Assembly: GCF_030163795.1 (NCBI RefSeq)
Contig: NZ_JASJOF010000004.1
Span: 186,001-250,000, forward strand
Source: Roseicyclus marinus
GTDB lineage: Bacteria > Pseudomonadota > Alphaproteobacteria > Rhodobacterales > Rhodobacteraceae
Reading direction: 5' to 3'
DNA length: 64,000 nucleotides
The position numbers were made by a program, and so were the translations under genes. This document shows, in pieces, positions 1-9,105 of the stretch (the stretch's first letter is position 1; every line of letters starts with the position of its first letter). The notes below the pieces were generated by a model that had not been told where the DNA came from, did no database searches, and saw only the letters and a program-made list of their open reading frames with translations.

Positions 1-974
1 ACGAGGCGCTGCGCTTCATCGTGCATGGCGACCGCCCCGAGCTGGAGCGGCTGATCGAGCGCCGCCGCGGCCTGTCCGACCGGTGCGAGATCCGCCACGC
101 CGAGGCCGTCGTCACGATGCACGACAAGCCCTCGCAAGTGATGCGCCACGGCAAGGACACATCGATGTGGTCCTGTATCGAAGCCGTTCGCAACGGCGAG
201 GCGGGGGCCGCCGTCAGCTGCGGCAATACTGGCGCGTTGATGGCGTTGAGCATGATCCGCCTGCGCAAGATCGAAGGCGTGAACCGACCCGCCATCGCCT
301 GTCTCTGGCCATCGCGCAATCCCAGCGGCTTCAACGTGATGCTGGATGTGGGCGCCGATATCCGCGCCGATGCGGGCGACCTGCTGCAATACGCCCTGAT
401 GGGGGCAAGCTATGCGCGCAATGGGCTTGACCTGAAACGCCCGCGCGTCGGCCTGCTGAACGTGGGCACCGAAGAACACAAGGGCCGCGCCGAACTGAAA
501 CTGGCCGCCGACCTGATCGAACGGGTCAGCGAAGCTGCCGATTTCGATTTCATCGGCTTCGTCGAGGGCGGCGACTTGCCCTCCGACAAGGTCGACGTGA
601 TCGTGACGGACGGGTTCACCGGCAATGTCGCGCTGAAGACCGGCGAGGGCACCGCGCGGCTGATCCGGGAACTTCTGGGCGAAGCCTTCCGGTTTTCGCC
701 GCTCAGCCGGGTTGCCGCGCTTTTGGCCTATACCTCGCTCCGGCGGCTGTCGAAACGGATCGACCCGCGCCGGGTCAACGGTGGCGTTTTCCTGGGGCTG
801 AACGGGACGGTCGTGAAATCCCACGGCTCGGCAGACGAAACCGGCGTCGCGGCGGCGATCAAGCTGGCCGCGCGGCTGGCGGCTGCGGGCTTCAACGAGC
901 GTCTGACGGCGCGATTGGCCGAGGCCGAACAGGCCGCAGCGGCGGCGATTCAAGCGGAGGCCGGACAGGCATGA
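1..974 (+). CDS. plsX: Phosphate acyltransferase PlsX (5' end outside window)
   Basis: PlsX converts acyl-ACP to acyl-phosphate, the acyl donor for PlsY in phospholipid synthesis, at the inner face of the membrane. The reading frame is open from base 3 and continues the family pattern upstream of the first in-frame GTG at 21 (E-A-L-R-F-I-V-H-G-D), so the true start lies left of the window and about 323 residues are visible. Characteristic segments are SCGNTGALM, MLDVGAD, LLNVGTEEHKG and VIVTDGFTGNVALKT. The stop overlaps the fabH start by 4 bases (ATGA), indicating translational coupling. The order plsX-fabH-ihfA-merR is conserved in alphaproteobacteria. Confidence 0.96.
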   Translation, partial: EALRFIVHGDRPELERLIERRRGLSDRCEIRHAEAVVTMHDKPSQVMRHGKDTSMWSCIEAVRNGEAGAAVSCGNTGALMALSMIRLRKIEGVNRPAIACLWPSRNPSGFNVMLDVGADIRADAGDLLQYALMGASYARNGLDLKRPRVGLLNVGTEEHKGRAELKLAADLIERVSEAADFDFIGFVEGGDLPSDKVDVIVTDGFTGNVALKTGEGTARLIRELLGEAFRFSPLSRVAALLAYTSLRRLSKRIDPRRVNGGVFLGLNGTVVKSHGSADETGVAAAIKLAARLAAAGFNERLTARLAEAEQAAAAAIQAEAGQA

Positions 975-1948
975 CGAAAACCCGCGCCGTTCCGGTCGGT
1001 ATCGGCCATTACCTGCCTGCGCGCGTCGTTGAAAACGCGGAATTCGAAAAGACGCTGGACACCAGCGACGATTGGATCCGGTCGCGCTCGGGGATCGAGC
1101 GGCGGCATTTCGCGGCCGAGGGCGAGACCACCAGCCAGATGGCGGTGGCGGCCGCGCGTGCTGCGCTCGACATGGCGGGCCTGCAAGCCGACGACATCGA
1201 CGCGGTGATCGTCGCCACCTCCACCCCCGACCTGACCTTTCCATCCTGCGCCACCATGGTTCAGGCGGGGCTTGGGATGCAGAGGGGATTCGCCTTCGAC
1301 GTACAGGCGGTCTGCGCCGGGTTCGTCTTTGCGCTGGCCAATGCGGATGCGCTGATCGTGTCGGGACAGGCGCGCCGGGTTCTGGTGATCGGGGCCGAAA
1401 CCTTCAGCCGCATCATGGATTGGACCGATCGCGGCACCTGCGTCCTGTTCGGCGATGGGGCGGGCGCGCTGATCCTCGAGGCGCAAACGGGCACGGGCGG
1501 ATCTGATGACCGCGGGATCCTTGCCACCGATCTGAATTCGGACGGGCGGTACCGCGATATTCTTTATGTCGACGGCGGCGTGTCTTCGTCGCAGACCACC
1601 GGCGTCCTGCGCATGGAAGGCCGCGAAGTTTTTCGCCATGCCGTTGAAAAGCTTGCCGAAACGGCAACCGCCGCGCTGGAGAAGGCGGGGGTGGGTATCG
1701 ATCAGGTCGATTGGATCGTGCCGCATCAGGCGAACCTGCGCATCATCACCCGCACCGCGCAAAAGATGGGTATGGGCATGGATCAGGTCGTGGTGACGGT
1801 GCAAGATCACGGCAACACCTCTGCTGCTTCGATCCCGCTGGCGCTGTCGGTGGGGGTCGCGCGCGGCCAGATCAAGCAGGGCGATCTGCTGGTTTGCGAA
1901 GCCATCGGCGGCGGCCTTGCCTGGGGCGCGGTGGTCATCCGCTGGTAG
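971..1948 (+). CDS. fabH: 3-oxoacyl-ACP synthase III (KAS III)
   Basis: This enzyme condenses acetyl-CoA with malonyl-ACP to start fatty-acid synthesis. The 325-residue length is normal for FabH. The catalytic triad is visible: Cys115 in VQAVCAGF, His252 in PHQANLR and Asn282 in DHGNTSAAS. The start overlaps the plsX stop by 4 bases, so the two are probably made from one message. The gene appears complete and ordinary. Confidence 0.97.
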   Translation: MTKTRAVPVGIGHYLPARVVENAEFEKTLDTSDDWIRSRSGIERRHFAAEGETTSQMAVAAARAALDMAGLQADDIDAVIVATSTPDLTFPSCATMVQAGLGMQRGFAFDVQAVCAGFVFALANADALIVSGQARRVLVIGAETFSRIMDWTDRGTCVLFGDGAGALILEAQTGTGGSDDRGILATDLNSDGRYRDILYVDGGVSSSQTTGVLRMEGREVFRHAVEKLAETATAALEKAGVGIDQVDWIVPHQANLRIITRTAQKMGMGMDQVVVTVQDHGNTSAASIPLALSVGVARGQIKQGDLLVCEAIGGGLAWGAVVIRW

Positions 1949-1988
1949 GCTTTTGCAGCGGATAAACGCCACGGCCCAAACCCCCGTA

Positions 1989-2017
1989 TTGACTTGAGAA
2001 ATCGCTTCGCCCATGCT
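1989..2017 (+). promoter_or_regulatory. Candidate promoter for ihfA
   Basis: A TTGACT -35-like hexamer at 1989-1994 is followed after 17 bases by CATGCT at 2012-2017. The -35 is good and the -10 is weak. It lies in the 96-base gap between fabH and ihfA, which would allow ihfA to be transcribed separately from plsX-fabH. Confidence 0.3.
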
Positions 2018-2044
2018 GCGCCAAAACATGGGGGACGAAAAGCG

Positions 2045-2347
2045 ATGGCTGGCAAGACGCTGACCCGGATGGACCTGTCCGAAGCGGTATTCCGCGAGGT
2101 AGGTCTGTCGCGCAACGAGAGCTCGCAACTGGTCGAACGGGTGTTGGACCTGATGTCCGACGCGCTGGTCGCGGGTGAGCAAGTCAAGATCTCCTCCTTC
2201 GGAACCTTCTCGGTGCGGGCCAAGACCGCCCGCGTAGGGCGCAACCCCAAGACCGGCGAGGAAGTGCCGATCAGCCCGCGCCGTGTGCTGACCTTCCGGC
2301 CCTCGCATCTGATGAAAGACAGGGTCGCGGCGGGCAACCGCGACTAG
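2045..2347 (+). CDS. ihfA: Integration host factor subunit alpha
   Basis: IhfA pairs with IhfB to bend DNA at promoters, origins and phage attachment sites. The 100-residue protein starts [10 protein letters not shown] and carries the DNA-binding arm signature [16 protein letters not shown]. An in-frame start at 1994 would add 17 residues unlike the family. The ATG at 2045, preceded by a GGGGGA ribosome site, gives the normal length. It follows fabH, as in other Rhodobacteraceae. Phage IHF dependence is general knowledge; nothing here ties it to the prophage at the far end of the window. Confidence 0.96.
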   Translation: MAGKTLTRMDLSEAVFREVGLSRNESSQLVERVLDLMSDALVAGEQVKISSFGTFSVRAKTARVGRNPKTGEEVPISPRRVLTFRPSHLMKDRVAAGNRD

Positions 2348-2423
2348 CGAGACCGCGCCGCCCCGAGGCAAGGGCGCGCCGCCATGATGGCAGAACGACC
2401 GAGCAGAGGCGGGTAAACCGGCC

Positions 2424-3398
2424 ATGTCCAAATCGTCGCAAGCCTTTCGAACGATCCGCGAGGTTGCGGATTGGCTCGATGTGGCCGCGCATGTGCTGCG
2501 GTTCTGGGAATCGAAGTTTCCGCAGATCAAACCGGTCAAACGCGCGGGCGGACGGCGTTACTATCGCCCTGCCGACATGGAACTTGTGGGCGGAATCAAG
2601 GTGTTGCTGCATGACCGCGGCATGACGATCCGCGGCGTGCAAAAGATGATCCGAGAAGAGGGCGTGGCCACCGTATCGGCCCTGTCCCCCCCCATAGACA
2701 TGGCGGAAGAAGGCGGCTTCGACGCGATAGACGCGGACGAGGCCATGACCGAAGCCTGGCACGAGACGGGCGACGACGCTTCGGACAGCGCGACCGATAC
2801 CACGGTCGAGGACAGCATCGAGGATGCGGCCGAGGATCCGTCCGAGGCTGAAGAAGCGATGGAGGATGCGCGGCAGCAGGCGCAAGGTCAGGAGCCCGCT
2901 GGTGATACCGAGCCATCGGATGCACAAGACAGCCAGCCCACCCCGCCGCCCGGGCCGAAACTCTCCCTTGTATCGCCCGCCGCAGCCCCCGCGACCCCCG
3001 TGGCCCCGCCACAAGGTCGCCAGCAGGCAAGCCTCTTCGATTTCGAGATCGACAACGAGGAACCGGACGAGGTTCGCGCCGAAGGCACATTGGGGACCAC
3101 GACCACCGAGGAACCCGGTACACCCGACGTGACAGACGACGTGCCGCCAGGCGAGATCCCTCCGGCCGAGCCCGCCGAATCGATGCCTGCGCCAGCCGGC
3201 CATCCCGCATCCGAACCAGAGGCTATGGCGGAAACGCCGCCGGGCGACCCCGAGCCGTCGGCGTCGGACGCTGCCGCCATGTCCGAGCTTCTCGACAGGC
3301 TCAAGGCGGCCCGCGCCACGTCTCCGCTGCGACTGTCCGCGATGCGTCCGGCGCTTGCCGCGCTTTGCGACCGGATGCGCGCGGATCCGCGCAGCTGA
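2424..3398 (+). CDS. MerR-like DNA-binding protein with long acidic tail
   Basis: The 324-residue protein has an N-terminal MerR-type winged helix (about residues 8-80: [32 protein letters not shown]). A long low-complexity stretch rich in Asp, Glu, Pro, Ser and Ala follows (about 90-270), then a short helical C-terminus with [11 protein letters not shown]. There is no recognisable ligand-binding domain or metal-binding cysteine pattern. The position after ihfA is conserved in alphaproteobacteria, where the gene is usually annotated simply as a MerR-family regulator. Its target genes are not evident. Confidence 0.85.
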   Translation: MSKSSQAFRTIREVADWLDVAAHVLRFWESKFPQIKPVKRAGGRRYYRPADMELVGGIKVLLHDRGMTIRGVQKMIREEGVATVSALSPPIDMAEEGGFDAIDADEAMTEAWHETGDDASDSATDTTVEDSIEDAAEDPSEAEEAMEDARQQAQGQEPAGDTEPSDAQDSQPTPPPGPKLSLVSPAAAPATPVAPPQGRQQASLFDFEIDNEEPDEVRAEGTLGTTTTEEPGTPDVTDDVPPGEIPPAEPAESMPAPAGHPASEPEAMAETPPGDPEPSASDAAAMSELLDRLKAARATSPLRLSAMRPALAALCDRMRADPRS

Positions 3399-3414
3399 AG
3401 CTGCACCCTGCCCC

Positions 3415-3442
3415 TTGCGCCCCCCGGCAAAATGCGTAGAAG
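3415..3442 (+). promoter_or_regulatory. Candidate promoter for tRNA-Pro
   Basis: TTGCGC at 3415-3420 and TAGAAG at 3437-3442 are separated by 16 bases and end 10 bases before the mature tRNA. Both hexamers are imperfect, so the call rests mainly on position. Confidence 0.3.
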
Positions 3443-3452
3443 GGCGACACGT

Positions 3453-3529
3453 CGGGCTATAGCGCAGCCTGGTAGCGCGTCCGTCTGGGGGACGGAAGGT
3501 CGCAGGTTCAAGTCCTGCTAGCCCGACCA
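3453..3529 (+). tRNA. tRNA-Pro (anticodon GGG)
   Basis: This is a 77-base cloverleaf. The acceptor strands CGGGCTA and TAGCCCG pair perfectly, the anticodon stem TCCGT/ACGGA encloses the loop CTGGGGG with anticodon GGG, and the T-arm GCAGG-TTCAAGT-CCTGC precedes discriminator A and an encoded CCA. It reads the proline codons CCC/CCU. A strong terminator follows about 30 bases downstream. Confidence 0.97.
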
Positions 3530-3558
3530 AATCTTCCCGCCTCGCGCGGGACCCCGTG

Positions 3559-3594
3559 AAAACCGCCTTGCGCCTTCGGCGCGGGCGGTTTTTT
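3559..3594 (+). terminator. Rho-independent terminator after tRNA-Pro
   Basis: The arms AAAACCGCC and GGCGGTTTT pair around an inner GCGCC-TTCG-GGCGC type hairpin and run into six T residues. It ends the tRNA-Pro transcript just before the dCTP deaminase gene. Confidence 0.85.
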
Positions 3595-3621
3595 CTTGGG
3601 CGAAACAGGGGGACGGCCCGG

Positions 3622-4692
3622 ATGAGTGACCAGATGCAGGGCGTGCTGCCCGACCATGCGCTAGAGGCGATGATCGCCAAGGGCCAGATCGCCTGCGCCA
3701 CCCCCGATGCCGACCAGGTGCAACCTGCAAGTCTCGACCTGCGGCTGGGGTCGGTGGCCTATCGGGTCCGCGCGTCCTTTCTGGCAGGACATGGACGCCC
3801 CGTGGCCGAACGGATCGCCGAATTCGAGATGCACCGGATGGACCTGTCCCATGGTGCGGTTCTGGAAAAGGGTTGTGTCTATGTCGTGCCCTTGCAAGAG
3901 GGGCTCGCCCTGCCCGACGATGTCACCGCTGTGTGCAACGCCAAAAGCTCGACGGGCCGGGTCGATTGCCTGACGCGCGTGATCGCCGATGGCGGCACGG
4001 AATTCGACCGTATCCCGGCAGGCTACAAGGGTCCGCTTTACGCCGAGATCTGCCCAAGGTCCTTTTCGGTAAAGGTGCGGCCGGGCCTGCGGCTGAACCA
4101 GATCCGCTTTAGACGCGGTCAGGCGGTTCTGAGCGATGCGGAACTCGCCACGCGCCACACCGCGACGCCGCTCGTCGACGGAGTGCCCGTGATCGACGAG
4201 GGTCTTGGCTTTTCCGTCGACCTGACGCCGACAGCGGCGGGCATCGTGGGCTACCGCGCCAAACCCCATGCGGGCGTGATCGACCTGAGCGCGATCGCAA
4301 GCCATGCGATCCCCGATTTCTGGGAGGAAGTGCGCAGCGAGGATGGGCGGATCATCCTCGACCCCGGCGCTTTCTACATCCTCGTGAGCCGAGAGGCGGT
4401 GACGATCCCGCCCGATTGCGCCGCCGAAATGTCCCCCTATCTCGCCATGGTGGGCGAATTCCGGGTGCATTACGCGGGCTTTTTCGATCCCGGTTTCGGC
4501 CATGGCGTGCCGGCGCGCGGGGTGCTGGAGGTGCGCTGCCATGAGGCACCGTTCGTCCTCGAACATGGTCAGGTCGTGGGTCGGCTGGTCTATGAACGCA
4601 TGGCAAGCCTGCCCGCCCGGCTATACGGGACGGGGATCGCCTCCAACTATCAGGGGCAAGGCCTGAAACTCTCCAAGCATTTCAAGGGTTAA
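3622..4692 (+). CDS. dcd: dCTP deaminase, double-domain alphaproteobacterial form
   Basis: The enzyme deaminates dCTP to dUTP for thymidylate synthesis. At 356 residues it is nearly twice the usual 190-residue Dcd and holds two dUTPase-fold halves. The first carries NAKSSTGR (108-113 region) with GGTEFDRIPAGYKGPLYAEI, and the second carries FDPGFGHGVPARG..EVRCHE. This duplicated form is what alphaproteobacteria commonly annotate as 2'-deoxycytidine 5'-triphosphate deaminase. The ATG at 3622 follows AGGGGGA. An upstream ATG at 3556 lies inside the terminator hairpin and is rejected. It converges with the methyltransferase gene with only 6 bases between them. Confidence 0.88.
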   Translation: MSDQMQGVLPDHALEAMIAKGQIACATPDADQVQPASLDLRLGSVAYRVRASFLAGHGRPVAERIAEFEMHRMDLSHGAVLEKGCVYVVPLQEGLALPDDVTAVCNAKSSTGRVDCLTRVIADGGTEFDRIPAGYKGPLYAEICPRSFSVKVRPGLRLNQIRFRRGQAVLSDAELATRHTATPLVDGVPVIDEGLGFSVDLTPTAAGIVGYRAKPHAGVIDLSAIASHAIPDFWEEVRSEDGRIILDPGAFYILVSREAVTIPPDCAAEMSPYLAMVGEFRVHYAGFFDPGFGHGVPARGVLEVRCHEAPFVLEHGQVVGRLVYERMASLPARLYGTGIASNYQGQGLKLSKHFKG

Positions 4693-4698
4693 GGCGCT

Positions 4699-5901
4699 TT
4701 ATCCGCGCAAGAGACCCGAGTAATACAACAAGCCATGCCCCGCCATGGCGCGCGACACACCCGCCCAGATCGGCGCGAAGGCCAGCCAATCGGTGCGCAG
4801 CGCGCGGGCGATCTCGTCCAAAGAGCGCCGCCCGTCGATTTGCGACAGCGCCCGCGCGGCCATGCCGGGAACCGGGATCTCGAACCTTTCGCCCTCGTGG
4901 CTCACCGGGATCACGCCGTGCTTGATCACATGCTGGGCCAGCGCGGGGCCCGCCACGCCCTTGAGATGCGGCACGGCCTGCGGCCCCGCCTGCGCCACGC
5001 GGCCTTGGGCCTCGGCGCGCGGGACGGCGTACAGGACATGGGTCCGGATCGTGCCGCGCAACGCCTCCGCCAGATCCATGCGCTGGCCTTCGTCCAGCCC
5101 CGCAAGCAGACCCTTGTCGCCCAGGATCGGCACCGGATCGTAAAGATGCGCCTGCGGTGTGCCCGTCATGGCCAAGCCCGCGCGGTCCAGAACCGACAGC
5201 AATTCGCCGATCCGGAACGGCCTGTCCTGGCTGTGCAAGAGCAGGTCGTAAAAGCCCGCATCGCTGGCGCGGTGATCGGACAGCTGCGCGTTGCGCTTGA
5301 ACGGATGCCCGTCGGGGATGCGGTCAAAGATCGCCTTGGCCCGACGCAGACGGTCACGCGGGCTGCCCTCCAGCACGGTGCCAAAGGCCTCTTGTAATGG
5401 ATAGACGCCCGACCGGCCAAAGGGCGCATAGACCATCAGGCCGATGCCGCCGCCGGGCGCCAGCGCGCCCGCCAGCGCGTCAAAGCCCGCTTGTGGATCG
5501 GGCAGGTGATGCAGCACGCCGCAGCAATCGATGTAGTCGAAACGCCCCATCCCCGGCGCATCCAGTAGTGACCCGGTGACAAAGCGGATGCCCGACAGCC
5601 CCCGCGCCGCCGCCCGTGCCTCGGCCACGTTGCGCGAAGCGGTTGAAAGGTCGACATAGGTGATGTCATAGGGTCGGCCCGCACTGGTCAACACCTGCGC
5701 CAGTTGGATCAGCGCATCCCCCGTGCCGCCGCCGGCCACCAGCGCGCGGAACGGCTGCGACCAATCCCGCGCGCCTGAAAACAGGTAATGGTCGATTTCG
5801 AGCGGATGGCTGGGCGAGCCGGTGATCAGGCGCTTTGCCTCCTCGGCCGGGTCGCGTTCCGGGTAGGGAAAGGCCTCGTATTGGTCCGAAACACGGCTCA
5901 T
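4699..5901 (-). CDS. SAM-dependent methyltransferase with C-terminal extension
   Basis: This 400-residue class I methyltransferase has motif I AGGGTGDA (56-63), the acidic residue after strand 2 (Asp84 in TYVDLS), and DYIDCCGVLHHLPDP (122-136), which resembles motif IV/V of the methyltransferase-11 type. The C-terminal 150 residues lack catalytic motifs and look like a regulatory or substrate-binding region. The start overlaps the stop of the DUF3445 gene by 4 bases (ATGA), so the two are co-translated. The methylated substrate is unknown. Confidence 0.8.
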   Translation of the reverse strand: MSRVSDQYEAFPYPERDPAEEAKRLITGSPSHPLEIDHYLFSGARDWSQPFRALVAGGGTGDALIQLAQVLTSAGRPYDITYVDLSTASRNVAEARAAARGLSGIRFVTGSLLDAPGMGRFDYIDCCGVLHHLPDPQAGFDALAGALAPGGGIGLMVYAPFGRSGVYPLQEAFGTVLEGSPRDRLRRAKAIFDRIPDGHPFKRNAQLSDHRASDAGFYDLLLHSQDRPFRIGELLSVLDRAGLAMTGTPQAHLYDPVPILGDKGLLAGLDEGQRMDLAEALRGTIRTHVLYAVPRAEAQGRVAQAGPQAVPHLKGVAGPALAQHVIKHGVIPVSHEGERFEIPVPGMAARALSQIDGRRSLDEIARALRTDWLAFAPIWAGVSRAMAGHGLLYYSGLLRG

Positions 5902-6734
5902 GTGACAGGCTCCCGATGCGGCAGGTGGTCAAGCGCGCCCGGCGGCAGGGCAGCAAGCGGCACGACGAACGTATGGATCGAAAACAGCACTGCATCGCAT
6001 GAAGACAACCGCACAATGCATTGTTTTTCCGACCTGAGATAACGCCCCTCAGCCCGGATTTCCCGGCGCGGGGCGACCTCCGGACGGGGCTGGTGCAGGG
6101 CGGCGTCGGCATAGACCAGCGCGTTTTGTCGCCAAAGCGGATGCCCCTCGCGCACCCGGTCGAAAAGGCGCTGCACCCGCGCGGCCATGTCCGCATCATA
6201 GACCGCGACCGGATCATGGATGCCGGTCAGGGGGCGGCCGATCTTCTCGGCCAAGGTCCAACTTGCGGGAAAACACAAGATCGCCGCACTAAGCACATGT
6301 TCGCCGTCCCGGGGCTCCATCAAGCACAGATCTTCCTGAACCAGCCGGGCCAGCGTGCCGAGCTTGTCGTCGTGATCGAGCGTCACATCCACCCCATCCG
6401 GGCGACGGCAGGCATTTGCGGCAAGGGTATAGCCCGGATCGGCGGCCAGCCGGTCCAGCACCGCCCGATACAGGGCCGCAACCGCCGCCTCCGACCCGGG
6501 CAGGGCCGCGATCACCTGTTCCCGACGCTCGGCCACCAACCGGTCGCGGAGCGCCATCTGGGCGTCAAAGGCCTCGTCGCGCATCAGCCAGCCCTCGCCC
6601 GGCGGCAACGGCTGCACCCCCGGCAGGCGCGCCGTCGCGGGATCGAGCCATGGCACATGTGGCAGGCTGGTCTGGCAGATCGGACCCATCGCGTCGGAAA
6701 CCTCTGGCATCGGGGACACCGGACCAAACCGCAT
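5898..6734 (-). CDS. Haem-dependent oxidative N-demethylase-like protein (DUF3445)
   Basis: The 278-residue protein matches the DUF3445/HDOD family in overall pattern (WLMRDEAFDAQMALRD, VQEDLCLMEPRDGEHVLSA, FPASWTLAEKIGRPL, IHDPVAVYDADMA, EGHPLWRQNALVY). Characterised relatives are haem-containing enzymes that oxidatively remove N-methyl groups. It has no signal peptide or membrane segment. It is the first gene of a two-gene unit with the downstream methyltransferase and sits beside an Lrp-type regulator, suggesting one-carbon or methylamine metabolism. The substrate is not deducible from sequence. Confidence 0.75.
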   Translation of the reverse strand: MRFGPVSPMPEVSDAMGPICQTSLPHVPWLDPATARLPGVQPLPPGEGWLMRDEAFDAQMALRDRLVAERREQVIAALPGSEAAVAALYRAVLDRLAADPGYTLAANACRRPDGVDVTLDHDDKLGTLARLVQEDLCLMEPRDGEHVLSAAILCFPASWTLAEKIGRPLTGIHDPVAVYDADMAARVQRLFDRVREGHPLWRQNALVYADAALHQPRPEVAPRREIRAEGRYLRSEKQCIVRLSSCDAVLFSIHTFVVPLAALPPGALDHLPHREPVT

Positions 6735-6763
6735 CCCCCCGCAAGGTGCAAGCGCGCAGGCCT

Positions 6764-7237
6764 TCAGGTCACCGGCCCCAGCGGCAAGAGCGGGCTGGCC
6801 TTGATCTCCTCCATGCTTAGGAGAGCGGTGACATTGTAGATCTTCACCTCGGAAATCAGCGCCTGATAAAAGGCATCATAGGCCCGCGCATTGGGTACGC
6901 GCACCTTCAAGATATAGTCGATCTCGCCCGCCAGCCTGTGCGCCTCCTGCACCTCGGGGCGGGCCTTGAGCGCGGCGAGGAATTTCTTCTGCCAATCGGC
7001 CTCATGCTCCGAAGTGCGGATGAGGACAAAGAAACAGGCCTCGAACCCCAGCTTCTCGGCATCGAGCAAAACCGTGTGCTGCCCGATGATCCCCGCCTCC
7101 TTCATCTTGCGAATCCGGGACCATACAGGGGTCTTGGAAGAGCCGACGACCCGCGCAATCTCGTCGAGCGAGCGGGAGGCATCCTCCTGAAGCGCGGCCA
7201 GGATTTTCCGGTCAAGCGCGTCGATCTGGTCGGACAT
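6764..7237 (-). CDS. Lrp/AsnC family transcriptional regulator
   Basis: The 157-residue regulator has an N-terminal helix-turn-helix (LDEIARVVGSSKTPVWSRIRKMKE segment, about residues 20-45) and a C-terminal effector-binding (RAM) domain (EVQEAHRLAGEIDYILKVRV). The track frame extends to 7312, but family starts match MSDQIDALDRKIL at 7237, preceded by GGGAAG. It is divergent from cysG across about 140 bases, so it may control the sulfur assimilation genes; that is inferred from position only. Confidence 0.9.
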   Translation of the reverse strand: MSDQIDALDRKILAALQEDASRSLDEIARVVGSSKTPVWSRIRKMKEAGIIGQHTVLLDAEKLGFEACFFVLIRTSEHEADWQKKFLAALKARPEVQEAHRLAGEIDYILKVRVPNARAYDAFYQALISEVKIYNVTALLSMEEIKASPLLPLGPVT

Positions 7238-7375
7238 TGTGCAACTTCCCGCGTCATTGGAACGAAATTTTCCCTGCTTGGAATTCATGCAAACAAGCGT
7301 TCCTTTTGACAAGGCATATCTGCCATTTCTTGGGAAATTGTTCTATCTCTGTCGCAAGCCTTCAGAACAGGATGG
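7238..7375. promoter_or_regulatory. Divergent lrp/cysG control region
   Basis: This 138-base gap holds start signals for both directions and is visibly AT-richer than its flanks. A clear TTGACA hexamer lies at 7306-7311 on the plus strand, but no convincing -10 stands at 16-18 bases. An A/T-rich run with TTCCTTTT and ATTTTCC patches is of the kind Lrp proteins bind. Operator position is inference. Confidence 0.4.
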
Positions 7376-8803
7376 ATGCGCCAGATGGACCATTTCCCGA
7401 TCTTTCTCGCCGTGCAGGGCCGCCGCATCATCGTGTCGGGTGGGGGCGAGACGGCACTGGCGAAATTGCGCATCCTGCTCAAGACCACGGCGCGGATCAG
7501 TGTTCTGGCGGATGCGCCCGCGCCTGAACTGGTGACGCTGGCCCAGCAGGGCCGCATCACGCTGATCGAACGCGCCTTCGAACCCGGCGACGCGCTCTGC
7601 GCCACGCTGGTCTATGCCGCCAATGACGACGCCCCCGAGGATGCCCGTGTCGCCCGTCTCGCCCGCGCCGATGGAGCCCTCGTGAACATCGTCGACAATC
7701 TCGACCACAGCGCCTTCATCACGCCCGCGATCGTCGACCGCGATCCGGTGACCATCGCCATCGGGACCGAGGGCGCGGCCCCGGTTCTCGCGCGCGCCAT
7801 CAAGGCCGATCTCGAGGAACGCCTGCCCCCGTCCCTTGGTCTGGCCGCCCGCGTGGGCAAAGCCTTCCGCAAGGCCGCCGAGGCGCTTCCGATGGGCCGC
7901 AAGCGGCGCGAATTCTGGGCCGATTACTACTTCAACGCCGCCCCGCAAGCGATCGAGAAACAGGGCGAGGCGGGGTTGGATGCCGCCCTTTCCGATCTTT
8001 TGGCGAAACATCTGGCCTCTGCCCCCACGCAGGGGCGCGTCGATCTGGTGGGCGCGGGTCCGGGCGATCCCGAACTTCTGACGCTCAAGGCGCGCCGCCT
8101 GCTCGACCGTGCCGATGTGGTGATCCATGACCGCCTCGTGTCGCCCGGCATCCTCGAACTGGCGCGGCGCGAGGCGATCCTGATCGATGCCGGCAAGGAA
8201 GGCTTCGGCCCCAGCATGACCCAAGCCCAGATCTGTGCCCTGATGGTCGAACATGGCAAGCGCGGCGCGCATGTCGTGCGGCTCAAGGGCGGCGATCCCG
8301 CGATCTTCAGCCGCCTCGACGAAGAGATCGAAGCGCTGGAGACAGCAGGCATCGACTGGTCCATCGTGCCCGGTATCACGGCCGCGAGCGCCGCCGCCGC
8401 CGGGATCGGCCAAAGCCTGACGAAACGCAACCGCAACAGTGCGCTCAGGATCGTCACCGGCCATGACATGAAGGGCTTTGCCGAACAGGATTGGCGCGGT
8501 CTCGCGCGGCCTGACACGGTGGCTGCGATCTACATGGGCGCGCGGGGCGCGCGCTTCATCCAGGGTCGGCTCATGATGCATGGCGCCGATCCGGAGACGC
8601 CCGTGACCGCGGTGGAAAACGCCTCCCGCCCCGAGACGCGTGCCATCGTCACGACGCTGGGTCAGCTGGCCGCGACGCTGGAGGAGGAGACATTCACCGG
8701 CCCGGTGATCTTGCTCTACGGGCTCTGCCCGCGCGCGGCCGAAGCGGCATTGCCCCTGCCCCGCACCCTGACACGCGCCGACCGCAAAGAGGAATTCGCC
8801 TGA
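7376..8803 (+). CDS. cysG: Sirohaem synthase CysG
   Basis: This trifunctional enzyme makes sirohaem from uroporphyrinogen III (methylation, NAD-dependent oxidation, iron insertion), the prosthetic group of sulfite reductase. At 475 residues it shows the N-terminal NAD-binding CysG half (GGGETA, residues 22-27) and a C-terminal SAM uroporphyrinogen methyltransferase half starting near 222 (VDLVGAGPGDPELLTLKA; RLKGGDP; VVPGITAASAAA). The ATG at 7376 follows ACAGGA; another in-frame ATG at 7385 is possible. The stop overlaps the next start by one base. It heads the cys block. Confidence 0.96.
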   Translation: MRQMDHFPIFLAVQGRRIIVSGGGETALAKLRILLKTTARISVLADAPAPELVTLAQQGRITLIERAFEPGDALCATLVYAANDDAPEDARVARLARADGALVNIVDNLDHSAFITPAIVDRDPVTIAIGTEGAAPVLARAIKADLEERLPPSLGLAARVGKAFRKAAEALPMGRKRREFWADYYFNAAPQAIEKQGEAGLDAALSDLLAKHLASAPTQGRVDLVGAGPGDPELLTLKARRLLDRADVVIHDRLVSPGILELARREAILIDAGKEGFGPSMTQAQICALMVEHGKRGAHVVRLKGGDPAIFSRLDEEIEALETAGIDWSIVPGITAASAAAAGIGQSLTKRNRNSALRIVTGHDMKGFAEQDWRGLARPDTVAAIYMGARGARFIQGRLMMHGADPETPVTAVENASRPETRAIVTTLGQLAATLEEETFTGPVILLYGLCPRAAEAALPLPRTLTRADRKEEFA

Positions 8804-9105
8804 TGCCCCCCCGCCCCTTCACCCCCAAGGTCCTGACCGCCAACGCGCTGTTGGAAGGCGATGTGGTCTGGCTTGACGCCGATGGCGAATGGACCCGCCG
8901 CATGGAAGAGGCCGCGTTGATCGAGGACGAGGCGAGCGCCGAGCTGCACCTGCTCGACGCCCATGCCCGCGCCCACGAGGTCGTCGGCCCCTATCTCGCC
9001 GAGGCGCGCCGCGGCTCCCACGGCCCCGAACCCACTCATTTTCGCGAGGCGTTCCGCACCCGCGGCCCATCCAATTACCCCCACGGCAAGCAGGAGGGGC
9101 AGTGA
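8803..9105 (+). CDS. DUF2849 protein of the sulfite reductase operon
   Basis: This 100-residue acidic protein matches the small DUF2849 family, which is found beside cysI in alphaproteobacteria. It has no signal peptide, membrane segment or cysteine. Features are VLTANALLEGDVVWLD at the N-terminus and a basic, glycine/proline-rich tail. It overlaps cysG and cysI by one base on each side (TGATG and TGATG), so it is embedded in the operon. Its function is unknown; a role in sulfite reductase assembly or electron supply is only a guess. Confidence 0.85.
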   Translation: MPPRPFTPKVLTANALLEGDVVWLDADGEWTRRMEEAALIEDEASAELHLLDAHARAHEVVGPYLAEARRGSHGPEPTHFREAFRTRGPSNYPHGKQEGQ

